NCBI GenBank assembly: GCA_029262355.1
Contig: JAJCZO010000387.1
Span: 1-50,961, forward strand
Source: Deltaproteobacteria bacterium
Lineage (GTDB): Bacteria > Desulfobacterota > Binatia > UBA12015
DNA: 50,961 nucleotides
Direction of reading: 5' to 3'
The position numbers and the translations under genes are program-made. The notes below the pieces were generated by a model. The model was given only the letters and a program-made list of their open reading frames with translations. It was not told where the DNA came from and did no database searches. Every line of letters starts with the position of its first letter. Position 1 is the stretch's first letter. Below are positions 44,816 through 50,961 of this stretch, piece after piece.

Positions 44816-45583
44816 CTAGCGTAGCCACGCGGCGACACTACTCACGATCGCCACCACCAGCACGAACCTCCGCAGGGTCTCGTGCCCGGTGGCGATCGCG
44901 AAACGGACCGCGAGTCGCGCCCCGAGGACCATTCCGGCCGCGAGAGCCAACCCGGGAACCCACTCCACCTGCCCCGCTCCGACGAACACCAGGAGCGCGA
45001 GCCCGGTGAAGGCCGTCGTGACCAGGAGCTTGAGCGCATTCGCTCTCACCAGGTCGTAACGCAGCAGGCCGCCGAAGGTCGCAAGCAAGAAAATGCCGAC
45101 ACCAGCCTGCGCAAACCCGCCGTAGAAACCAATGGCGATCAAGACGGGGATGGAACCGGGCACCTCACGAAGAGAGCGCGGCGTCCCGTCGGGCGACGGC
45201 GCCAGGATCTGGGGCCGCACCATCAGCAACACCGCGATCGAGATCATTGCGGTGAGCAGCACCGGCTTCAGAATGTCGTTCGGAAGATACGCCGCGGTGG
45301 AGGCGCCCCCGAGGGCACCCAGGAGCGTCGGCCCGGCGATGGCAACCGACGCCGGCCGGTCGAGCCGTCCTTCCCGGTCAAAGGCCGACGTTCCCGCCAC
45401 ACCCTGAAGGAAGACGGCCACCCGATTGCTCGCGTTCGCAACCTGCGGAGGCAGCCCGGCGAGCATCAACACCGGCAGTGTCAGCAGCGAGCCGCCGCCG
45501 GCCAGCGTGTTGACGAATCCCGCCGCGACACCGACCATCGCGAGCGCCCCGTACCAGAGAAGTGCGTACTGTGGATCCTTCAC
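44816..45583 (-). CDS. TauE/SafE-family (DUF81) anion exporter
   Basis: 255 residues with about eight membrane helices. The N-terminal GFVNTLAGGGSLLTLPVLML and the middle GFYGGFAQAGVGIFLL are the two characteristic repeats of TauE/SafE. Family members export sulfite, sulfoacetate or other organic anions. It lies downstream of xylA on the same strand with only six bases between stop and start. Whether it belongs to xylose metabolism is doubtful; the spacing suggests cotranscription. Confidence 0.88.
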   Translation of the reverse strand: MKDPQYALLWYGALAMVGVAAGFVNTLAGGGSLLTLPVLMLAGLPPQVANASNRVAVFLQGVAGTSAFDREGRLDRPASVAIAGPTLLGALGGASTAAYLPNDILKPVLLTAMISIAVLLMVRPQILAPSPDGTPRSLREVPGSIPVLIAIGFYGGFAQAGVGIFLLATFGGLLRYDLVRANALKLLVTTAFTGLALLVFVGAGQVEWVPGLALAAGMVLGARLAVRFAIATGHETLRRFVLVVAIVSSVAAWLR

Positions 45584-45589
45584 GAGCCC

Positions 45590-46903
45590 TCAGGAAACCC
45601 GGTTCACGAGATTCTCGAGCATCTCCTGGCGGCCCGAAGCAGGCTTCGGATCCAAGCCTGTGTCGAGCACGTAGGCAGAGAGGTCATCCAAGCTCTTGCG
45701 CCCGGCCAGGATGTCCCGCCCCAGCGGCTCCTTCCATCCCGCGTACCGCTCCGCGCGGAACTTCTCGACGTGTCCTTCCTCGACGAGCTTCGCGGCCTGC
45801 ATCAGCCCACGCGCAAGCGTGTCGACGCCACCGATGTGTGCGTGAATGAGATCGTGTGGATCAATGCTCTGGCGGCGGAGCTTTGCATCAAAGTTACACC
45901 CGCCCGTCTGAAGCCCTCCCCCCCGAAGGATCTCTGCAAACGCGAGGGTCATCTCCTCGGCACTGTTGGGAAACTGGTCGGTATCCCAGCCGTTGTGCGG
46001 ATCACCCCGGTTCATGTCGACGCTGCCGAGGAGATCGTTCGAAACGGCATAGGCCAGTTCATGCACGAAGCTCTTGCCGGCGAGCGTGGCGTGATTCACC
46101 TCGATATTCAGCGCGATCTCGCGCTCGAGGCCGAACTTGCGCAAGAAGGCATGCACCGCGGCGCAGTCCGAATCGTACTGATGCTTGGTAGGCTCCATCG
46201 GTTTGGGCTCGATGAGGAGCGTGCCCTTGAATCCGATCTTGTGCTTGTGCTCGACCACGAGATGCATGAAGCGACCGAACTGCTCCGTTTCCTGACGGAG
46301 GTCGGTGTTGAGAAGAGTATCGTAGCCCTCGCGGCCTCCCCAGAGCACGTAGTTCTCACCCCCGAGCCGATGCGTCACATCCATGGCCTTCTTCACCTGG
46401 GCCGCCGCGTACGCGAAGACCTCCGGATCCGGATTTGTCGCCGCCCCCGCTGCAAACCGAGGATTGCTGAAGAGGTTCGCCGTGCCCCAAAGAACTTTCA
46501 CGCCGGTCCGGGCCATCTCCCTCTCGAAGACCTCTACGATCTGGTCGACGTAGCCATGACTCTCGGCGAGCGTGGCGCCCTCGGGAGCAATATCGCGATC
46601 GTGGAACGTGAAGAACGGCGCACCCAACTTCTCGAAGAGCTCGAAAGCCGCCTCGGCCTTGCGCCGTGCAACCGCCATTGCATCCTCGCCAGCCCACGGG
46701 CGGTCGAACGTGTCGCCACCGAACATGTCCTGTCCCTGGAAGACGAAGTTGTGCCAGTAGCACACCGCGAACCGCAGATGATCTTCGAGACGCTTGCCCA
46801 ACACCTTTCGATCGGGGTCGTAGTGACGGTACGCGAACGGGTTGCCGCTCTCGGGTCCTTCGTAGACGACCTTCTGGACTTGATCGAAGAGTGGCTCCGA
46901 CAT
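45590..46903 (-). CDS. xylA: Xylose isomerase
   Basis: 437 residues, normal for a class II enzyme. The catalytic [13 protein letters not shown] (His/Asp), the [16 protein letters not shown] segment and the [11 protein letters not shown] metal-site region are present. The usual AGHTF reads AGKSF here. The enzyme converts D-xylose to D-xylulose with two divalent metals. GGAG six bases before this ATG fixes the start; an upstream ATG 54 bases earlier lacks a site. It follows xylB by 40 bases on the same strand. Confidence 0.96.
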   Translation of the reverse strand: MSEPLFDQVQKVVYEGPESGNPFAYRHYDPDRKVLGKRLEDHLRFAVCYWHNFVFQGQDMFGGDTFDRPWAGEDAMAVARRKAEAAFELFEKLGAPFFTFHDRDIAPEGATLAESHGYVDQIVEVFEREMARTGVKVLWGTANLFSNPRFAAGAATNPDPEVFAYAAAQVKKAMDVTHRLGGENYVLWGGREGYDTLLNTDLRQETEQFGRFMHLVVEHKHKIGFKGTLLIEPKPMEPTKHQYDSDCAAVHAFLRKFGLEREIALNIEVNHATLAGKSFVHELAYAVSNDLLGSVDMNRGDPHNGWDTDQFPNSAEEMTLAFAEILRGGGLQTGGCNFDAKLRRQSIDPHDLIHAHIGGVDTLARGLMQAAKLVEEGHVEKFRAERYAGWKEPLGRDILAGRKSLDDLSAYVLDTGLDPKPASGRQEMLENLVNRVS

Positions 46904-46943
46904 GGCGAGCTCCTTTGGTGTGATGAGAATGGCCGCGCTCACA

Positions 46944-48410
46944 TCAGAGCGCGGCAAACGATTCCTTCAGCGTCTCGTAGAGGAGGCCGTAGGTCGCACG
47001 CCGCTCGGCATAGCGGGCCACCAGACCGGGCTCGGGTTCTGCCACGTACTCGGCCTCGGGCGCACGACACACGGCCGCGGCGGCCTCGCCGGTGACGGCG
47101 AGGCGTCCGAGTCGCGCCGCACCAAAGGCCGGACCCAGCTCCCCGCCCGCCGCGTAGCGCAACGACCGGTCGAGCGCGCCCGAGAGGATACGGCCCCAAA
47201 AGCGACTGCGCGCTCCGCCGCCGATCACCGTGACCTGGTCGATGCGTGTTCCGGTGGCCAGCAACGCGTCCTGCCCGTCGGCCAAGGCGAACGCCACCCC
47301 CTCGAGCACCGCACGACCCAGGTCCGCGCGAGAGGTCTCATGGGTCAGACCGAAGAAGACGCCCTTGGCCTCCGGATCGTTGTGCGGGGTGCGCTCGCCG
47401 GACAGGTACGGAAGAAAGAGCAGACGCGAATCGCGATCGGCCGCCTCGACTTCGCCCAGAAGAGCAGCCTCATCCTTGGCGCCGGTCACTCCGGCGACCC
47501 AAGTGAGACAGCTCGCCGCGCTGAGGCTCACCGACATCTGGTGCCAACGCCCCGGCAGGCAATGACAGAACGCATGCACGGCGCGCGCGGGGTTTGGCGC
47601 ATACCGGTCGCCCGCCACGAAATAGACGCCCGAGGTACCCAGGGACAGAAAGGCCTGACCGACATCGATCACGCCGACTCCGATCGCGCCGGCCGCGTTG
47701 TCGCCCCCGCCGCCGGCCACGACGACATCGCGACTCAAGCCCCACGCTTGGGCAACCTCGGTGCGCAGCCGTCCGGTCGCTGCCGACCCCTCAAACAGCT
47801 CCGGCATCGCCGACTCGGTGAGCCCCGTGGCGGCAAGAAGCTCGCTCGACCACGCGCGCTTCTCGACGTCGAGCCACAGAGTTCCAGCCGCGTCGGACAT
47901 CTCCGACGCGTGCTCGCCCGTCAACCGCAGCCGCAGGTAGTCCTTCGGCAACAACACCCGCGCGATGCGCGAGGCCACTTCCGGCTCATTCTCGGCAACC
48001 CAAAGCACCTTGGGCGCCGTGAACCCCGGCATCGCGAGATTGCCACTGATCTCGCGCGAACGCGGCACGCGCCGTTCGATCTCCGCGCACTGTGCCGCGC
48101 TACGCCCGTCATTCCACAGGATGGCTGGCCGGAGCACACGGTCGCTGGCGTCGAGCAGAGTCGCACCATGCATCTGGCCCGACAGCCCGATGCCGCGCAC
48201 CGCGGCCAACTCCTTCGCGTGCGTGGCCCGGATCGACGTCACGCTCGCTTCGGCCGCCGCCCACCAGCTCTCGGGATCCTGCTCCGACCAAAGCGGCTGC
48301 GGCCGACTCACGTCTAGGCCGGATGACGCCTCGGCCAAGACCCTCTGGTCGTCATCGACCAGCAGCGTCTTCACTCCGGATGTCCCCAGATCGATCCCTA
48401 GAAACGGCAC
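46944..48410 (-). CDS. xylB: Xylulokinase
   Basis: 488 residues, FGGY family. The N-terminal phosphate-binding [17 protein letters not shown], the substrate loop [25 protein letters not shown], and the C-terminal ATP-site [15 protein letters not shown] are clear. It phosphorylates D-xylulose to xylulose 5-phosphate, the second step after XylA. No xylose transporter or XylR-like regulator lies nearby; the upstream neighbour is an HTH protein on the same strand 131 bases away. Confidence 0.94.
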   Translation of the reverse strand: MPFLGIDLGTSGVKTLLVDDDQRVLAEASSGLDVSRPQPLWSEQDPESWWAAAEASVTSIRATHAKELAAVRGIGLSGQMHGATLLDASDRVLRPAILWNDGRSAAQCAEIERRVPRSREISGNLAMPGFTAPKVLWVAENEPEVASRIARVLLPKDYLRLRLTGEHASEMSDAAGTLWLDVEKRAWSSELLAATGLTESAMPELFEGSAATGRLRTEVAQAWGLSRDVVVAGGGGDNAAGAIGVGVIDVGQAFLSLGTSGVYFVAGDRYAPNPARAVHAFCHCLPGRWHQMSVSLSAASCLTWVAGVTGAKDEAALLGEVEAADRDSRLLFLPYLSGERTPHNDPEAKGVFFGLTHETSRADLGRAVLEGVAFALADGQDALLATGTRIDQVTVIGGGARSRFWGRILSGALDRSLRYAAGGELGPAFGAARLGRLAVTGEAAAAVCRAPEAEYVAEPEPGLVARYAERRATYGLLYETLKESFAAL

Positions 48411-48518
48411 CCCCGGGATCTATTCCCAAGCAGCGCGGATCTCAAGGTGGTCCGCGAGTCCTCGTGTCGCGCGCGATCGGAGCCGCACCCTGTCGAGTGG
48501 GACGAGAACGGACCGAGA

Positions 48519-48539
48519 CACTGCCGTCGACAGGCGGTG
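48519..48539. terminator. Hairpin after the HTH gene
   Basis: CACTGCC-GTCGACA-GGCGGTG gives a seven-base stem (one G-T pair) directly after the minus-strand stop. The sequence GTCGAC, GGCGGTG, CGCTAG is also the right end of palindromic-repeat copy 1, apart from one inserted base, so this may be a relic of that repeat. No T-run follows. Confidence 0.4.
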
Positions 48540-48541
48540 CG

Positions 48542-49351
48542 CTAGATCGTGGTGGAGCTGATCAGCACGTTCAGAAACGGGTTGTCCGCGTCGCCGGCGA
48601 ACTCCTCGGCAAGCTCCCGCACCGCCTCGTCGAGGCGCTTTTGGAACTCGGGCAAGCGATCCGCATCGATGTGGAAGTAGTGATCGCGCAGATAGGTGTG
48701 CGTCTCTTTATCGACGAGTGCGAGCTTGTCGAGAAGGCTCTTTGCGAACAACGCGCAGAACTCAAGGGCAAGAGCCTGCTTTTCCGCCTGCCCCTCCGCC
48801 ACGAAATGGCGCGCCTTCTTGCGGACCTTGCGGCTACGGGTCTCTATCAGGTCCCGCTCCTTCAAGACCTTCTCGACCTGCTTGACGAGCGCCTCCGGGA
48901 CCTTCGTCCTCGGACGACGTCGCGGTGACGCCTTCAGCGTCTTGCGCCACTCGTCGGCGGACACCCAGCCTCCGTCGTCCGGGAGCGCCGCGATGCCCTG
49001 GCTCAGCAACACCGCCAGGTCCGCGTCGTCCACGCCCGTCGGGGCACGCGGCGTCTGGAGGACCTTCTTCAGCTCCCGACCGAAGGCGTGAATCATCCGA
49101 TCGCGCCAGAGGATCGCGAGCAACTCGTGGGCATCCTGCTTGCGTACGACCGCCAGACGGCGGACGAGGGCTTCGCTCGGGAAGCGCTTGCCCTTCTCGA
49201 TGTAGCCCAACATCACGGGATCGACGGACTTCCCCAGAACCTCGTCGACGAAACGGCGCAGGGTGTACTCCCGCCCGAGAAGGACCCGCGTCTCGTAAAA
49301 GACGTCCTTGATCCCTTTCATTGGCTTCCGAGCCGCGACCACGACAGTCAT
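48542..49351 (-). CDS. HTH-domain protein of TIGR02147-like layout
   Basis: 269 residues from the chosen ATG; an ATG 30 bases downstream or a start 27 bases upstream are alternatives. The N-terminal part (about 15-75: LRRFVDEVLGKSVDPVMLGY, then IEKGKRFPSEALVRRLAVV) looks like an XRE-type helix-turn-helix. The middle contains a basic linker (SPRRRPRTKVPEALVKQVEKVLKERDLI) suggestive of a second winged helix. The C-terminal helical region (LPEFQKRLDEAVRELAEEFA) ends NPFLNVLISSTTI. This resembles TIGR02147/DUF4423 proteins of unknown function. A regulatory role over the downstream xyl genes is possible but not shown. Confidence 0.6.
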   Translation of the reverse strand: MTVVVAARKPMKGIKDVFYETRVLLGREYTLRRFVDEVLGKSVDPVMLGYIEKGKRFPSEALVRRLAVVRKQDAHELLAILWRDRMIHAFGRELKKVLQTPRAPTGVDDADLAVLLSQGIAALPDDGGWVSADEWRKTLKASPRRRPRTKVPEALVKQVEKVLKERDLIETRSRKVRKKARHFVAEGQAEKQALALEFCALFAKSLLDKLALVDKETHTYLRDHYFHIDADRLPEFQKRLDEAVRELAEEFAGDADNPFLNVLISSTTI

Positions 49352-49505
49352 CTTATCGAACCTCAGGAAACCGGCCAACCTAACAAATCTAGTTTGGCCA
49401 AACGCTGGGCCGAGATCGAGGCCTTGGGAGAGCGCCCTAGCGTCTGCAGTGCCATCGTTCTGGTCTCAGCCCGCCAGGTAGCGTACGACTGCGCGCCAAG
49501 CTCGA

Positions 49506-50961
49506 ATGGAACCGCTCGAAACCTCGCTGCTGTTGACCGCCGCTGGCCTGCTCCTCGTGACGGCGGCACTCACGAGCCCCCTGTCTCACCGTCTCGGAGT
49601 CCCCTCCCTGTTGTTCTTTCTCGGCGTGGGCGTGCTCGCGGGCTCCGAGGGACTCGGCGGGATCGAGTACGAGGAATACGAGGACGCCTACCGGGTCGGC
49701 ACGATCGCTCTCGTCCTCATTCTGTTCGACGGCGCCTTGAACACTCCGATGGCGACGCTGCGCAGGGCACTGCTCCCCGCAGGGCTACTCGCAACGGTCG
49801 GCGTCGTACTCACCGCTGCGCTCGCCGGGGCGGTCGGAGTTCTGGTCGGCTTGCCCGTTCCGATCGCGGTACTGACCGGCTGCGTGGTCTCGTCGACCGA
49901 CGCGGCAGCCGTCTTTTCCGTGCTTCGCGGTGGGGGCATTCATCTGCGAGGACAGCTCGGCCCGATCATCGAAGTCGAGTCCGGCCTGAACGACCCGATG
50001 GCCGTGCTCCTCACGATGGTCGGCACGGAGATCCTTCTCGGCACCACGGAACTGGGCGGAGACACCGGGGTCTTTCTCGTACAACAGCTCGTCGTCGGAG
50101 CCGCCGGCGGAGTCGCGATCGGGTACGGCGGGCAATTCCTCTTAGCGGGCATCCGGCTTCCCTCGCCGGGTCTTTATCTGGCGTTCACGGTCGCCTTCGC
50201 GTTGCTGGCGTACGGCGTCCCCTCGAGCGTCGGCGGCAGTGGGTTCCTCTCGGTCTACATCGCCGGAATTCTTCTCGGCGACGGCCCGCTTCCGTACCGA
50301 CGGGGAGTCCGTCGCGTGCACGAGGCGCTCGCGTGGCTCTCGCAGATCACGATGTTCCTCCTGCTGGGCCTGCTCGTGTTTCCGTCGCGCTTGGCCGCCG
50401 TGTGGAGCGACGGTCTCGCGATCGGCTTCGCGCTCGCGCTGGTTGCCCGACCGGCCGCCGTGTTGCTGACGCTTCTGCCGATCCGACTACCGCTCGTGGA
50501 GAAGCTCTTCATCTCTTGGGTCGGACTTCGGGGAGCCGTGCCGATCATCCTGGCAACCTATCCCCTGCTCCGAGGCGTTCCCGACGCGTATCTGATCTTC
50601 GACATCGTGTTCTTCGCGGTGCTGGTGAACAACTTCATTCCCGGCTCGACCGTGGCGTGGCTCGCGAAGCGCGCCGGCCTTGCCGACCCTCAGCCCATCG
50701 TGGCCCCCGCGAGTGTCGAGCTGTTCTCGGACGGAGAATACCCGGGAGAGTTCGTCTGGTATCGACTCGACAAGCAGTCGGCCGTCACCTCCGCTCTCGT
50801 GCGCGACCTGCCGCTTCCCGACAACACCGTCGTGACGCTCATCCTGCGCGGCGCCAAGGTCGTGCCCCCGAGGGGAGACACCGGGCTTCTGGTCGACGAC
50901 TACGTATGCCTCTTCACGCACGCCGACGATCAGACCTTTCTCGACCTGCTCTTCGGTCGTC
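49506..50961 (+). CDS. CPA1 cation/proton antiporter with a C-terminal TrkA_C domain (partial)
   Basis: 485 residues are visible; the frame runs off the right edge. Many membrane helices fill 1-390. The family segment VVSSTDAAAVFSVLRG and ESGLNDPMAVLLT are the conserved ion-binding motifs of CPA1/NhaP-type antiporters, and VGLRGAVPIILATYPL is the helix typical of the CvrA/NhaP2 subgroup. From about 400 a soluble regulatory domain (TrkA_C-like, VRDLPLPDNTVVTLILRG, VPPRGDTGLLVDD) begins. Such proteins exchange K+ or Na+ for protons. No good Shine-Dalgarno lies before the ATG. It is divergent from the HTH gene. Confidence 0.9.
   Translation, partial: MEPLETSLLLTAAGLLLVTAALTSPLSHRLGVPSLLFFLGVGVLAGSEGLGGIEYEEYEDAYRVGTIALVLILFDGALNTPMATLRRALLPAGLLATVGVVLTAALAGAVGVLVGLPVPIAVLTGCVVSSTDAAAVFSVLRGGGIHLRGQLGPIIEVESGLNDPMAVLLTMVGTEILLGTTELGGDTGVFLVQQLVVGAAGGVAIGYGGQFLLAGIRLPSPGLYLAFTVAFALLAYGVPSSVGGSGFLSVYIAGILLGDGPLPYRRGVRRVHEALAWLSQITMFLLLGLLVFPSRLAAVWSDGLAIGFALALVARPAAVLLTLLPIRLPLVEKLFISWVGLRGAVPIILATYPLLRGVPDAYLIFDIVFFAVLVNNFIPGSTVAWLAKRAGLADPQPIVAPASVELFSDGEYPGEFVWYRLDKQSAVTSALVRDLPLPDNTVVTLILRGAKVVPPRGDTGLLVDDYVCLFTHADDQTFLDLLFGR

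Noticed and set aside
44882..47095. Long open plus-strand frame opposite tauE-xylA
   Set aside because: Shadow frame without domain motifs; xylA and the TauE gene are unambiguous on the other strand.

Overview
The window is about 51 kb of high-GC DNA (my estimate is mid-60s percent) from a Gram-negative bacterium. The envelope evidence is a TamA/TamB-type pair, predicted lipoproteins, a GmhB-type heptose phosphatase and an LpxL-like acyltransferase. Several secreted proteins carry Myxococcus-type cysteine-rich repeats, tandem propeller repeats and short cysteine-containing C-terminal modules of a kind I associate with deltaproteobacterial or Binatota-like genomes. That lineage guess is inference from protein style; there is no rRNA or marker phylogeny here. 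I saw no tRNA, rRNA, CRISPR array or intact insertion sequence.

Layout. 1-5.3 kb: end of a secreted Ig-like protein, a sulfatase-fold protein with Thr at the formylglycine position, a HemN/HemW-like radical SAM protein and a lysophospholipid-acyltransferase-like protein. 5.4-12.1 kb: a MaoC hydratase, then a minus-strand tamA-tamB-VOC operon coupled by TGATG overlaps. 12.2-17.8 kb: sucA-sucB-lpd, the complete 2-oxoglutarate dehydrogenase complex. 17.9-24.0 kb: a hybrid GAF-GAF-PAS histidine kinase, fumarase C, and a classical CTPSR sulfatase with a cysteine-rich N-terminal domain. 24.0-28.6 kb: a minus-strand Zn-ribbon/dtd/phosphatase operon, a thiolase, a 2-hydroxyacid dehydrogenase with a small acidic protein, and a YdcZ-like membrane protein.

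28.8-33.0 kb is the most accessory-looking part. A divergent ketol-acid-reductoisomerase-like gene lacks key catalytic residues. It faces a TetR regulator that overlaps a DUF3604 lipoprotein gene, with a palindromic candidate operator between them. The unit is flanked by decayed parts of one transposase type, in the order expected if the unit lies inside a broken transposase gene. 33.1-38.1 kb holds secreted proteins, cupins, a methyltransferase and gene fragments. 38.1-42.2 kb holds an EVE-domain gene with an inverted partial copy of itself upstream, a PEP-mutase/isocitrate-lyase-family enzyme, a LOG protein, GmhB and an MFS carrier. 42.5-51 kb holds a large secreted propeller protein, TauE, xylA-xylB, an HTH protein and the start of a CPA1 antiporter.

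The clearest non-coding signal is a 72-nt palindromic repeat. Two full copies are about 83% identical without gaps. Each fills a gap between converging genes and ends at the minus-strand stop codon. A decayed half copy lies after a third gene in the same setting. Starts were chosen from ribosome-binding sites and family alignment; uncertain ones are flagged.
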